This document shows, piece by piece, positions 54,156-63,638 of a stretch of DNA of 64,000 nt. The stretch's first letter is position 1, and each line of letters begins with the position of its first letter. Under the pieces are notes generated by a model. That model worked only from the letters and a program-made list of their open reading frames with translations. It did no database searches and was not told the origin of the DNA. This DNA comes from Thioalkalivibrio sulfidiphilus HL-EbGr7. GTDB taxonomy: Bacteria; Pseudomonadota; Gammaproteobacteria; Ectothiorhodospirales; Ectothiorhodospiraceae. The position numbers and the translations under genes were made by a program. Location of the stretch: positions 2,738,501-2,802,500 of the forward strand of contig NC_011901.1 in assembly GCF_000021985.1 (NCBI RefSeq), given 5' to 3'.

Positions 54156-54191
54156 ATCTGTGATCTCTTTTGTGTCCGACAGGTTCGGTGA

Positions 54192-55844
54192 TCAGTCGGA
54201 TTCCGCGCGGTATTTCTCGCGCAGGTGGTTTCGGATGGTGATGGCCGTGAGGTTGAGCATCACGATCAGCAGCACCAGGATCAGGGCCGTGGCATAGACC
54301 AGCGCCTCGGCGGCCTCCGCATGGGGGCTCTGGAATCCGACATCGTAGATGTGGAAGCCCAGGTGCATGATCTTGCGCTCAAGATGCACGAAGGGGAAGT
54401 TGCCGTCGATGGGCAGGGTCGGCGCGAGCTTGACCACGCCCACCAGCATCAGCGGCGCCACCTCGCCGGCCGCCCGGGCGATGGCCAGGATCAGACCGGT
54501 CATCATGGCGGGGGTTGCAAGCGGCACCACCACCTTCCAGAGGGTCTCACCCTTGGTGGCGCCCAGGGCCAGTGAGCCCTGGCGGATGGTGGACGGGATG
54601 CGCGCCAGCCCCTCTTCTGTCGAGACGATCACCACCGGCAGGGTGAGCAGGGCGAGCGTCAGGGAGGCCCAGAACAGGCCCGGGGTGCCGAAGGTGGGTG
54701 CCGGCAGGGCCTCTGGATAGAAGATCCGGTCGATGCCCCCGCCCATGACGTAGACGAAGAATCCCAGACCGAACACGCCGAACACGATGGAGGGCACGCC
54801 CGCCAGGTTATACACGGAGATGCGGATGGTCCTGAGCAACGGCCCCTGCTTGGCATACTCGCGCAGGTAGATGGCCGCCAGCACGCCGAAGGGGGTCACG
54901 ATGATGGACATCACCAGCACCATGGTCACGGTGCCGAAGATGGCCGGGAAGATGCCGCCCTCGGTGTTGGCCTCGCGGGGGTAGCCGAAGATGAAGTCGA
55001 AGAAGGTCTTGGCGTAGAAGACCACCTTCGAGGGGATCGACATGTTGTTGGGCTGCCAGGCCTTCACGATGCGATCCATGCGGATGGTCACCTCGCGGCC
55101 ACCGGCCACGAGCATGACCAGGGAGTCCCGCTGGGCCTCGGCAATGAGCTTGTCCAGGCGCTCCTGCAGCACTGCGTATTCCTGATTCAGGGCCGCACGG
55201 CGTCCGGCGAAGTCCCGTTCCAGCTCAGGGGTCAGCGTATCGCGCAACTCGGCGCGACGCTGGTCCAGGCGCACCCGTTCGAGACGGAAGTTGATGTTGC
55301 CGATCTCGTGGCGCTCGATACGCCGGATCTCATCGAACAGGCTGGTGGTGCGCTTGATGCGTGCCTGCAACTCGTCCCAGACCGCCTCACCTTCAGCCAC
55401 GACCACCGTGCCTTCCAGGATTCGCAGGGGCCGCCCGTAGAAATCACCCCACTCACGGCGCTCCAGCACGGCCATGTCCCGGGGATAACGCCACTCGCCC
55501 ATGAAGTCGTCGATGTAGTACGAGAAGTCCCGCCCTGTCACGTCCCGGTTGCCGAGTTTGAAGAGGTGCCGTGTGGCCAGCAGCTGGGCCTGGGGCAACG
55601 GCACGCCGGCCTCACGCAGGGCCTGGCCGGTCAGGGTTTCGGAACGGCGCAGCTCGCCGATCACCTGGACGCGCTCCTGGCCCGGCATCTCGTAGCTGAA
55701 CTCCACCACCGCGTGGGGCCAGAAATGCCCGAACCCCCGCACCAGGATCAGCGTCAGCAGGCCGAACACCATGATGATGCTGATGCTCACGGCACCGCCG
55801 TTCAGCCAGATCCAGGGAGAACCGCTCTTCCACCACTCTTTCAT
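54192..55844 (-). CDS. pstA: Phosphate ABC transporter permease PstA (extended form)
   Basis: 550 residues, almost twice the E. coli length. After TM1 (SIIMVFGLLTLILVRGFGHFW) comes an inserted periplasmic domain of about 240 residues with a coiled-coil-like stretch (FAGRRAALNQEYAVLQERLDKLIAEAQ), then the permease core with 'TVTMVLVMSIIVTPFGVLAAIYLREYA' and the EAA-like loop 'RQGSLALGATKGETLWKVVVPLA'. Such extended PstA is known in several gammaproteobacteria. Confidence 0.93.
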   Translation of the reverse strand: MKEWWKSGSPWIWLNGGAVSISIIMVFGLLTLILVRGFGHFWPHAVVEFSYEMPGQERVQVIGELRRSETLTGQALREAGVPLPQAQLLATRHLFKLGNRDVTGRDFSYYIDDFMGEWRYPRDMAVLERREWGDFYGRPLRILEGTVVVAEGEAVWDELQARIKRTTSLFDEIRRIERHEIGNINFRLERVRLDQRRAELRDTLTPELERDFAGRRAALNQEYAVLQERLDKLIAEAQRDSLVMLVAGGREVTIRMDRIVKAWQPNNMSIPSKVVFYAKTFFDFIFGYPREANTEGGIFPAIFGTVTMVLVMSIIVTPFGVLAAIYLREYAKQGPLLRTIRISVYNLAGVPSIVFGVFGLGFFVYVMGGGIDRIFYPEALPAPTFGTPGLFWASLTLALLTLPVVIVSTEEGLARIPSTIRQGSLALGATKGETLWKVVVPLATPAMMTGLILAIARAAGEVAPLMLVGVVKLAPTLPIDGNFPFVHLERKIMHLGFHIYDVGFQSPHAEAAEALVYATALILVLLIVMLNLTAITIRNHLREKYRAESD

Positions 55845-55873
55845 TGTCGTTCAGCCTCGAATCGGGTCCGGGA

Positions 55874-58171
55874 TCACAGGGACGCGTAACGCTTGCGCAG
55901 CCGCTGGCGCACGAGTTCTGCCGCGGTGTTGAGCAGGAAGGTCAGCACCAGCAAGACCAGCGCGGAGAGGAACAGCACCCGGAAGTGGGTGGAGCCCACC
56001 GCGGTCTCGGGCAATTCCACGGCGATGTTGGCCGCGAGCGTACGCATGCCCTCGAACAGGTTGAAGTTCACGATAGGGCTGTTGCCCGAGGCCATGAGCA
56101 CGATCATGGTCTCGCCCACCGCGCGGCCGAAGCCGATCATCACCGCCGAGAAGATGCCCGGGCTCGCCGTGGGCAGTACCACGCCCACCACCGTCTGCCA
56201 GGCGGTGGCGCCCAGGGCCAGGGAGCCCTGGGTCAGGTGCTTGGGCACGTTGAACACCGCATCCTCGGCAATGGAGAAGATGGTGGGGATCACGGCGAAG
56301 CCCATGGCCAGGCCCACGATCAGGGCGTTGCGCTGGTCGTAGGGAATGCCCACGTCGGTGAACCACTGGCGCATGGAGCCGCCAAAGAAGGCCAGTTCGA
56401 TCCAGGGACTGGCGCTGACCGCGACCCAGCCCAGAATCAGCACGACCGGTACCAGCAGGGCCGCCTCCCAGCCCGGCGGCACGATGTGACGCAGATTGCT
56501 CGGCAACCGGGTCCAGGCGTAGCCGAAGACCAGCATGCCGAGCGGCAGCAGCACCAGCACGGTGACCAGGATGGGCAGGTTGTTCTCCACATAGGGCGCC
56601 AGCCAGATACCCGCCAGGAAGCCCAGGATCACGGTGGGCAGGGCCTCCATGAGTTCGATGGAGGGCTTGACGATGCGACGCATGGGACCGGCCATGAAGT
56701 AGGCCGTGTAGATGGCGCCCATGATGGCCAGCGGCGTGGCCAGCAGCATGGCGAACAGGGCCGCCTTCAGGGTGCCCACGGTCAGGGGCACCAGGGACAG
56801 CTTGGACTCGAAGGCGTCATCCGCCGAGGAGGACTGCCAGATGAACTCCGGCTGGCTGCGTCCCTCGTACCAGACGCGCCCCCACAGACCGCTCAGGGAG
56901 GTCTGGGGATGCGGGTTATCCACCGCCAGCACCCTGAGTACCTCGGATTCCTCGCTCTTCACCAGCACGGTCTGGTTGATGGGCGAGACGGCGATGCGGT
57001 TGATGGGCCGATCCGCAACCGGGATCATCTTCAGGGTCACGCTGGAAGTCGCATAGTGCAGACCCACGGTGCCGCTGGCATCACCGGCGAGGAAGCCCTT
57101 GCGGGTGTATTCCGGTTCGATGAAGGTGATGGCTCCCGGCTGGCTGCGGAAGCTGCGGATACGGGTCAGACGGGCCTCGTTGGTGGCCTCGTCCCGCACC
57201 AGGAACCACTGGTTGAGACTGCCATCGGAGCCGCCGACGATCAGGGAACGGGAGCCCACCAGGAACTCCGCGGCCGTGACCGTGACGCCTTCAGGCACCA
57301 GGGTGACGGTCTCCACCAGACGCGGGTTGTTCCTGTTGACGATGTCGAAGTGATACAGGACCCCCTGATCGTCGATGGCAAACAGGTCGCGCAGGGATTC
57401 GTTGACCAGCAGCTGGCGCACCGGGCGGGCGATGGCGGGCAACGCATAGTCCTCGCGGCTGACCTGCACGTCTCCGGTGAGCATGTTGCGGCGGGTCGCG
57501 TACAGGGCCATGGCGATGTCGCCTTCCCGGGTACCGGCCGCCACCACGTAACCACCCCGGCCTTCCATGACCGAGAGGGCGCTGTAATCACCTGCCTCGC
57601 GGTCTCCAATGCGAATCGCCGCCTCGCCCAGTGGGAAGCTGAGTTCCGGTGTCACCACCCGCACACCGTCCGGGAAACTCTGCACGTAATCCACCTTCAG
57701 CGGCAACACACTACCGTCGGAGAAGCCGTAGACGTACAGGCTGCGCCGGCTCTCTGAACGCCCGAAGGAGGTGACGGACTCACCCTCGGGCACGGCCACC
57801 GTCTCGCGAGACAGGATCTCGCCACTGTGCGGAGAGAAGAACGTGATGGTGCCGGAACTGGAGAAACGGCCACCAATATTTTCAAAGCGGTCCAGGGTCA
57901 GGTGGACCGTTGGTGCCGGCGACTCGTCACCGGGCACGGAAATCTCGGAAACCACTTCCATCGTCACCGGCTTGAGCAACGGGACGGTTTCGTAGAACAG
58001 ATATACAAAGATCAGCGCGAGGGCGAAGATGACACCGATGCCTCCAGCGCCCACCCCATAGAGAGAGACACCGTCGCGGATGCCACGAATCTTGCGCAGC
58101 TTTTCGCGACGCTCGGCACTCGGCAGCAGCGAGGCGCGGGGTGCATGCTCTTCGGGCAGGATCGCGGACAT
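55874..58171 (-). CDS. pstC: Phosphate ABC transporter permease PstC (extended form)
   Basis: 765 residues; the usual PstC is about 320. Between TM1 (GVIFALALIFVYLFYETVPLL) and the permease core (from about residue 470) lies a large periplasmic region of repeated beta segments with short 'GGSDGSLNQWF'- and 'YGFSDGSVLPL'-like blades, suggesting a propeller. The core ends with 'LTQGSLALGATAWQTVVGVVLP' and TM helices. It sits 29 bp from pstA. Confidence 0.93.
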   Translation of the reverse strand: MSAILPEEHAPRASLLPSAERREKLRKIRGIRDGVSLYGVGAGGIGVIFALALIFVYLFYETVPLLKPVTMEVVSEISVPGDESPAPTVHLTLDRFENIGGRFSSSGTITFFSPHSGEILSRETVAVPEGESVTSFGRSESRRSLYVYGFSDGSVLPLKVDYVQSFPDGVRVVTPELSFPLGEAAIRIGDREAGDYSALSVMEGRGGYVVAAGTREGDIAMALYATRRNMLTGDVQVSREDYALPAIARPVRQLLVNESLRDLFAIDDQGVLYHFDIVNRNNPRLVETVTLVPEGVTVTAAEFLVGSRSLIVGGSDGSLNQWFLVRDEATNEARLTRIRSFRSQPGAITFIEPEYTRKGFLAGDASGTVGLHYATSSVTLKMIPVADRPINRIAVSPINQTVLVKSEESEVLRVLAVDNPHPQTSLSGLWGRVWYEGRSQPEFIWQSSSADDAFESKLSLVPLTVGTLKAALFAMLLATPLAIMGAIYTAYFMAGPMRRIVKPSIELMEALPTVILGFLAGIWLAPYVENNLPILVTVLVLLPLGMLVFGYAWTRLPSNLRHIVPPGWEAALLVPVVLILGWVAVSASPWIELAFFGGSMRQWFTDVGIPYDQRNALIVGLAMGFAVIPTIFSIAEDAVFNVPKHLTQGSLALGATAWQTVVGVVLPTASPGIFSAVMIGFGRAVGETMIVLMASGNSPIVNFNLFEGMRTLAANIAVELPETAVGSTHFRVLFLSALVLLVLTFLLNTAAELVRQRLRKRYASL

Positions 58172-58218
58172 GATCTGGTTCCTGAATGCGTTTTCGTGAT
58201 GTCTTGACCGATCGAACT

Positions 58219-58254
58219 AAAAAACGGGCCCCGCCGCATCGGCGACGGGGCCCG
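58219..58254 (-). terminator. Terminator/attenuator between pstS and pstC
   Basis: On the minus strand CGGGCCCCG ... CGGGGCCCG followed by six T. It stands 18 bp after the pstS stop and about 50 bp before pstC, so most transcripts should end after pstS, giving excess binding protein over permease. Confidence 0.88.
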
Positions 58255-58271
58255 CAGACTTCAGGCCCTGA

Positions 58272-59243
58272 TCACTCCAGGCCCTTTTCCTTCATGAAGC
58301 GGGCAGCCACGGAGGCAGGCAGGGTCACGTAGCCGTCGCGGTGGACCACTTCCTGACCTTCCTTGGACAGCACCATGCGGAAGAACTCGCGCTCCAGCGG
58401 GGCCATGCCGGTGGTGGGGTTGGCGTTGGCGTAGACGTACAGGAAGCGGGCCAGCGGATAGTCACCGGAGACGGCGTTCTCGCCATTGGCCTCGGCGAAC
58501 TGACCGCCGTGCTCCTTGGCAAGCGGAACCACGCGCACACCGGAGGTCTTGTAGCCGATACCGGAGTAGCCGATGCCGTTGATGGTCTGCTCCACACCGC
58601 GCACCACGGCGGAGGAACCGGGCTGCTCGTTGATGGTGGACTTGAAGTCACCGCCGCACAGGGCGTTTTCCTTGAAGAAGCCGTAGGTGCCGGACACGGC
58701 GTTGCGGCTGTACAGGGTGATGTCACGGTTGGCCCAGGCGCCGGTCAGACCCACCTGACCCCAGGTGGTGATGTCGTTGGCGTAACCGCAGGCGCGGGTG
58801 GCAGAGAAGATGGCGTCCACCTGGGGCAGGGACAGACCCTGGATCGGGTTGTCCTTGTTCACGTACACGGCAACCATGTCGATGGCCACCGGGATCTCGG
58901 TGGGGGCGTAGCCGTGGCGGTCCTCGAAGGTACGGATCTCAGAGGCACGCATGGCGCGGCTCATGGGGCCCAGGTTGGCGGTACCCTCAATCAGGGCCGG
59001 GGGCGCAGTGGAGGAGCCAGCACCCTGGATCTGGATGTTGACGTTGGGGTAGAACTTGGCGAACTCTTCCGCCCACAGGGTCATCATGTTGTTCAGGGTG
59101 TCAGAGCCGATGGAGCTCAGGTTGCCGGAGATACCGGCGACACGCTGGTAACCGGGCAGGTTGGGATCGACCTCGGCGAGCACGGCGCCGGAGGTCAGCA
59201 GGGTGGCGGCGATGCCGGCGGTGAAGACTTTTTTCAGACTCAT
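58272..59243 (-). CDS. pstS: Phosphate-binding periplasmic protein PstS
   Basis: 323 residues. Signal peptide (KKVFTAGIAATLLTSGAVLA), then 'GNLSSIGSDTLNNMMTLWAEEF', 'GAGSSTAPPALIEGTANLGPMSRAM', 'SRNAVSGTYGFFKE' with phosphate-binding Ser/Thr/Arg residues. ATG at 59243 has GAGGG 8 bases upstream, better than a TTG (59258) or ATG (59249) further up. First gene of the operon, behind a Pho box. Confidence 0.95.
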   Translation of the reverse strand: MSLKKVFTAGIAATLLTSGAVLAEVDPNLPGYQRVAGISGNLSSIGSDTLNNMMTLWAEEFAKFYPNVNIQIQGAGSSTAPPALIEGTANLGPMSRAMRASEIRTFEDRHGYAPTEIPVAIDMVAVYVNKDNPIQGLSLPQVDAIFSATRACGYANDITTWGQVGLTGAWANRDITLYSRNAVSGTYGFFKENALCGGDFKSTINEQPGSSAVVRGVEQTINGIGYSGIGYKTSGVRVVPLAKEHGGQFAEANGENAVSGDYPLARFLYVYANANPTTGMAPLEREFFRMVLSKEGQEVVHRDGYVTLPASVAARFMKEKGLE

Positions 59244-59367
59244 GAGCATTTCCCTCAACTGGGTGGTTGGCGATCTCGTCGGGAGCCGATGGACTGATTC
59301 CCGTCCGTCAGGTCATGTCGACGGGACGCAGTATGGGGAGCTCGGGTGTCAAGTTTATGAACGGAAT

Positions 59368-59385
59368 GTGACAATCTTGTGACAG
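59368..59385 (-). promoter_or_regulatory. Pho box upstream of pstS
   Basis: On the minus strand CTGTCACAAGATTGTCAC, a close match to the PhoB consensus CTGTCATAwAwCTGTCAy. Two weaker 11-bp repeats follow towards the gene (CGTTCATAAAC, TTGACAC), as in multi-site Pho promoters. About 125 bp before the pstS start. Confidence 0.88.
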
Positions 59386-59403
59386 GGCTGGCGCAGGACG
59401 GGC

Positions 59404-59515
59404 AATTCAAGATTCAATATTCAAAATTCAAAGGAAAAGCCAATGCCCACCCCTCGCCAAAAATCAGATAACCACATGATTTACCTTTGAATTTTTAATC
59501 TTGAATCTTGAATTG
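59404..59515. repeat. 'attcaagattcaa' inverted word repeat
   Basis: 'caattcaagattcaatattcaaaattcaaagg' pairs with 'cctttgaatttttaatcttgaatcttgaattg' around a 40-bp centre. Same words as 44316-44364. Fills the gap between pstS control region and the SRPBCC gene. Confidence 0.7.
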
Positions 59516-59526
59516 AGTGGTATCCC

Positions 59527-59949
59527 TTGCCTGTCATCGAACATGAAGTCGAGATCGACGCCGCCCCCGAGGCGGTGTTCGCGCTGATCAGCCGGGTGGA
59601 GGACTTCGCCCTGTACACCGACTCCGTGGAGGAGGTGATCCCCCTGGGGGAGGACCGCTACCGCTGGCAGGTGCGGGCCCTGGGCATGGCCATGAGCTTC
59701 GAGGTGGAGGTGACCGAATGCGTGCCTCACGAACACCTGGCCTGGCGCTCGGTCACCGGGGTGAGGAACCAGGGCAGCTACCGGCTCAGCGCCGTGGAAG
59801 GCGGTACCCGCATCACCCTGAGCCTGGAATACAGCCTGAAGAGCCGGCTCATGGAGAAGGCGGTCAACAAGGCCGCCACGCCCCTGGTGCGCAAGCTCAG
59901 CGAGGAGATCGTGGGGCGCGTGGAAGCGCGTTTGAAGTCGGAAGTGTGA
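59527..59949 (+). CDS. SRPBCC (Coq10/polyketide-cyclase-like) protein
   Basis: 140 residues starting with TTG (first codons TTG CCT GTC ATC). 'IEHEVEIDAAPEAVFALISRVEDFALYTDSVEEV' at the N terminus and 'RLMEKAVNKAATPLVRKLSEEIVGRVEARL' as the C-terminal helix give the START/Bet v1-like helix-grip fold. Such proteins bind hydrophobic ligands such as quinone; specificity unknown. Confidence 0.82.
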   Translation: MPVIEHEVEIDAAPEAVFALISRVEDFALYTDSVEEVIPLGEDRYRWQVRALGMAMSFEVEVTECVPHEHLAWRSVTGVRNQGSYRLSAVEGGTRITLSLEYSLKSRLMEKAVNKAATPLVRKLSEEIVGRVEARLKSEV

Positions 59950-60055
59950 ATTGGGAAGTGCGAAGTGAACTCAAGCTCACCCCCTGCCTTAATGGGCAAG
60001 GAGAATGAAGCCGCAAATTCCCACTTCCTAATTCACATTTCTCACTTCCCCTGGC
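59940..60055. repeat. 'gaattgggaagtgcgaagtg' inverted word repeat
   Basis: Left words 'gaagtgtgaattgggaagtg' and right words 'cacttcctaattcacatttctcacttcc' are roughly complementary; overlaps the ends of the two convergent genes. Same family as 46034-46150. Confidence 0.6.
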
Positions 60056-61361
60056 GCTCAACAAGCGCCGCCAGTGTCACCCCCTCCAGCCGCTCGCCCA
60101 GTGCCCGATCCAGCGCCTCCATGAGCGTGTCCACCGATTCGTCCTCCCCCCGGGGTCCCGGCACGGTGCTGTCGGCGCCGCGCACGGCGTCCAGGCAGGC
60201 CTTGAGGGTGATCTGGCCGGTGTCCCGGCCGGGGACGAAACTGACCGGGTCCTGACCGGCGGTGACCAGCAGGCCCGCCTTGCGCAGGGCGTCGGTGACC
60301 CGCTCCACGGCCTCCACGGGCATGTCCAGTTCATGGGCCAGGTCGTCCAGAGGCGTGGGGCCCCTGCCCTCGTGAAAACGCGTGCCGATGGATTTCATCA
60401 CCCGCAGGGCCAGGCGCTCCTTCAGGGCGCTGGAGAGCTGCACCTGCCCGCGACGCACCAGCATGTACTCCGGATACTGGACGAAGAAGGCCACGTTGGC
60501 ACCGATCAGCAGGATCAGCCAGCTCAGGTAGATCCAGATGAGCAGCATGATCATGATGGCGAAGCTGGAGTAGATGGCCGCGTAGCGGGTGGAGCCGGCC
60601 ATCATGGCGGCGAAGATCCAGCCGGTGCTCTGCCAGAGCAGACCCGCCACCACGGCGCCCACCAGGGCGGGCAGGAGCTTCACCCGGGTATTGGGCACAA
60701 ACACATAGACGAACATGAAGGCGCCCATGATCAGCAGGTAGGGCACCATGCGCCCGGCCAGCTGCACCGCCTCGCCCAGCAGCTGCACCTCCATGGCCTG
60801 CTGCATCACCGAGGTGGCCATGATGGAGGCGGTGATCCCCAGGGCCGAGACCACCAGCACCGGACCCACCAGGATCACGCTCAGATAATTGCTGAAACGC
60901 TGGGCCAGGCCCCGGGTGCCGTTGATGCGCCAGGTGTAGTTGAAGGCGCTCTCGATCTTCTGCACCAGCGCGATCACGGTATAGATAAGGAATATCAGGC
61001 CGATAAAGCCCAGCACGCCGACACGCATGTTATCCACAAAACCAATGACGTTTTCCGCCACCTCCACCCCCTGGGGACCCAGGGGCTCCAGGAGGCTGAG
61101 CAGCAGGGGCTCCAGCTGGTTGTGAGCCCCGAAGGCCTTGAGCACGGAAAACGACAGGGCCAGCAGGGGCACCATGGACAGCAATGTGGTGTAGACCAGG
61201 CTCATGGCCCGCAGGGTGAGCTGCCCCTCGGTGACCTCCCGGCCGATGCCCCAGGCGATGCGCAGGGCACCGATCAGGGGGCGCTTCCAGCGCGGCAGGC
61301 TGCGCAGGTCCCGGTATTCCAGCACGGCCCGCATGCGGACCTGGATGTCATTGAGGGTCAT
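60042..61361 (-). CDS. yihY: YihY/virulence factor BrkB family membrane protein
   Basis: 439 residues with six TM helices in the first 290 residues ('LTLRAMSLVYTTLLSMVPLLALSFSVL', 'GVLGFIGLIFLIYTVIALVQKIESAFNYTW', 'YAAIYSSFAIMIMLLIWIYLSWLILLIGANVAF'), then a winged-helix-like cytoplasmic tail (about 320-439). Once thought to be RNase BN, now viewed as a membrane protein of unknown function. Its ATG overlaps the upstream small gene's stop by 4 bases. Confidence 0.92.
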   Translation of the reverse strand: MTLNDIQVRMRAVLEYRDLRSLPRWKRPLIGALRIAWGIGREVTEGQLTLRAMSLVYTTLLSMVPLLALSFSVLKAFGAHNQLEPLLLSLLEPLGPQGVEVAENVIGFVDNMRVGVLGFIGLIFLIYTVIALVQKIESAFNYTWRINGTRGLAQRFSNYLSVILVGPVLVVSALGITASIMATSVMQQAMEVQLLGEAVQLAGRMVPYLLIMGAFMFVYVFVPNTRVKLLPALVGAVVAGLLWQSTGWIFAAMMAGSTRYAAIYSSFAIMIMLLIWIYLSWLILLIGANVAFFVQYPEYMLVRRGQVQLSSALKERLALRVMKSIGTRFHEGRGPTPLDDLAHELDMPVEAVERVTDALRKAGLLVTAGQDPVSFVPGRDTGQITLKACLDAVRGADSTVPGPRGEDESVDTLMEALDRALGERLEGVTLAALVERQGK

Positions 61362-61618
61362 GGGCCGGCCTCCGTGCGTTTGCGGTAGAGGTGCATCAGG
61401 CCGATCAGGCTGATGCCGATCCAGAAGATCTGCAGGATCATGGTGGAGAGATTGAAGTCGAACACCAGGGACACGATGATCAGCGACGAACCACACAGGT
61501 TGAACAGCAGGTAGGGCAGGTCATGGAAGCCCCAGCGCCCGATCTGCAGGCGGAAATAGGCGAACACCACCATGGCCACGCCGATGTTGCCGATCAGGTC
61601 CGTGACGCTGTAGTTCAT
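61358..61618 (-). CDS. CBU_0592-like small membrane protein
   Basis: 86 residues, three TM segments ('LIGNIGVAMVVFAYFRLQ', 'YLLFNLCGSSLIIVSLVFDF', 'LQIFWIGISLIGLMHLY'), matching the CBU_0592 family pattern. Overlaps yihY (ATGA), so the two are coupled. Function unknown. The 284-bp gap upstream to 61902 shows no gene. Confidence 0.8.
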   Translation of the reverse strand: MNYSVTDLIGNIGVAMVVFAYFRLQIGRWGFHDLPYLLFNLCGSSLIIVSLVFDFNLSTMILQIFWIGISLIGLMHLYRKRTEAGP

Positions 61619-61902
61619 GGGCCCTCCCCCGGTCTCCTGAATAACATCATCGTCTCACCCCGGAAATCCCACACGTCCAGGGTGCAAATGCGTCACCCCG
61701 GAACACAGTGTGCCACAGCCTGCAGGGGCAGGCGCCCGCGCCCATGTCCTGTGGATGCAGCGCCACGCGGCCTGCTAGACTCATTGATTCAGCCAAGCTG
61801 CGCGGCTGAACGGAACCCGGACCCCATTCCGGCGTCGAAAAACCGGCCCGCCTCCCGGCGGTCTGAGAATAAAACTGATACACAGTCGGAGGAATCACTC
61901 AC

Positions 61903-63017
61903 ATGTCCATCAAGCGTCGTGATTTTCTGAAAGGTACCGCCGCGGCCGCCGGTGCCGCCATCGTCGGTGCCCCGCCATCGTCAAGGCCCAGGAGCGCTTC
62001 AACTGGCGCATGACCACCACCTGGCCCGCCGGTCTGCCCTTCTTCCAGGCCGGCCCCGGCAGCGCCACCGACTTCGCCCGCCGGGTGGAGGAGATGTCCA
62101 ACGGCCGCATCCGCATCCGCGTGTACTCCGCCGGTGAGCTGGTACCCGCCTTCGAGGGCTTCGATGCCGCCTCCGCCGGCCGCCAGGTGCAGCTCAACCA
62201 CGGCTGCGCCTACTACTGGGCCAACAAGTCCTTCGCCGCCCAGTACTTCACCACCGTGCCCTTCGGCATGACCTTCCAGGGCCACAACGCCTGGCTCAAC
62301 GAGGGCGGCGGCTACGAGCTGTATGAAGAGGTGTACCGTCCCTTCAACCTGGTGCCCCTGGTGGTGGGCTGCACCGGCGTGCAGCCGGTGGGCTGGTTCC
62401 GCCGCCCGGTGGAGAGCCTGGCCGACTTCCGCGGCCTGAACATCCGCATGCCCGGCCTGGCCGGTGACATCTACCGGGCCATCGGCGCCAACCCCCGCCT
62501 GCTGCCCGGTGGTGAGCTGTTCGCCGCCCTGGAGCGTGGTGCCATCGACGCCGTGGAATGGGTGGGCCCCTACTCCGACCGTGAGCTGGGTCTGCACAAC
62601 GCCGCCAAGAACTACTACTCCTCCGGCTGGCACGAGCCCGCCACCAGCACCGAGGTGGTGGTCAACCGGGCCGCCTGGGACTCCCTGCCCAACGACCTCA
62701 AGGCCATCATGCGCAACTGCGCCGCGGCCTGTAACATCACCTCCCACACCACCCTGGAGGCCCGCAACGCGGACGCCCTGGACGACCTCATCAACAACCA
62801 TGGCGTGAACTTCCGCCCGCTGCCCGATGACGTCATCAAGGCCCTGCTGGAGGCCACCAAGGACATCCTCACCACCCAGGCCAACCGGGATCCGCTGGTG
62901 AAGAAGGTCCACGAGAGCTACTTCAAGTTCAAGGCCAAGCACGACCGCTGGCAGGCCAACTCGGAGACCATGTTCCAGACCCAGATCCGCGACCTGGGCC
63001 GGGAAATCCTGAGCTGA
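61903..63017 (+). pseudogene. TRAP transporter substrate-binding protein, frameshifted in the signal peptide
   Basis: The frame from the ATG at 61903 (GGAGG upstream) encodes a Tat signal, MSIKRRDFLKGTAAAAGAA, but ends at 62013. The mature protein (GRIRIRVYSAGELVPAF, NLVPLVVGCTGVQPVGWFRR, LNIRMPGLAGDIYR, IDAVEWVGPYSD) is in another frame entered near 61974. One extra G in the GCCCCGCC run at 61967-61976 would join them into about 371 residues. The mature part is a complete DctP-family protein resembling 2-oxo-acid binding types. Either a real one-base deletion, a sequencing error, or expression from 62010 without export. Confidence 0.85.
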
Positions 63018-63039
63018 GCCATTCCCTAAACCCTTGGCA

Positions 63040-63069
63040 ACCGGGGCGGGCGTCACCGCCCGCCCCGGT
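63040..63069 (+). terminator. Intra-operon hairpin between the TRAP binding protein and permease
   Basis: Perfect 13-bp GC-rich stem (ACCGGGGCGGGCG and complement) with a TCAC loop, no T-run. Placement after the binding-protein gene suggests 3' end protection that keeps the binding protein in excess. Confidence 0.75.
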
Positions 63070-63080
63070 CGGGGAATTCC

Positions 63081-63638
63081 ATGTTACGACTGACACTGGG
63101 CCTTGAACGGGGCCTGAACTGGATCACGAGTTTCTCCGGCTGGATCTCGGGCATTGCCATGGTGCTGATGATCCTGCTCATCTTCTCCAACATGTTCGCC
63201 CGCTATGCCCTGGGCATGGGCGCCATGTGGTTGCAGGAACTGGAGTGGTACCTGCTGTCCCTGTCGGTGATGACCGGCATCTCCTACGCCATGCGCTACG
63301 ACGAACACGTGCGGGTGGACATCTTCTCTCACAACTTCAGCCGCGTCGGGAAACTGTGGCTCGACCTGCTCACCATGGTGCTGGTCGCCCTGCCCGTCTC
63401 CGCGCTGATGATCTTCTACGGCTGGGACTACATGATGGTCTCCTACACCCGCAACGAGGGCTCGCCCAACCCCGGCGGCATGCCCTGGCTGTTCCTGCCC
63501 AAGATGATGATCCTCATCGGCTTCGTGCTGATCATCGCCGAGGCCCTGCGCCAGGCCCTGCGCGCTGCGCGCAAGCTGGTGTTCCATTACCGCACGCCGT
63601 CCCGCAACGACAAGGAGAATCCGCGCCATGCCGCTTGA
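63081..63638 (+). CDS. TRAP transporter small permease (DctQ)
   Basis: 185 residues, four TM helices. Family features: 'ILLIFSNMFARYALGMGAMWLQELEWYLLSLSVMTGISYAMRYDEHVRVDIF' and 'GGMPWLFLPKMMILIGFVLIIAEALRQ'. Pairs with the large permease, whose ATG overlaps its end by 11 bp. Confidence 0.93.
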   Translation: MLRLTLGLERGLNWITSFSGWISGIAMVLMILLIFSNMFARYALGMGAMWLQELEWYLLSLSVMTGISYAMRYDEHVRVDIFSHNFSRVGKLWLDLLTMVLVALPVSALMIFYGWDYMMVSYTRNEGSPNPGGMPWLFLPKMMILIGFVLIIAEALRQALRAARKLVFHYRTPSRNDKENPRHAA

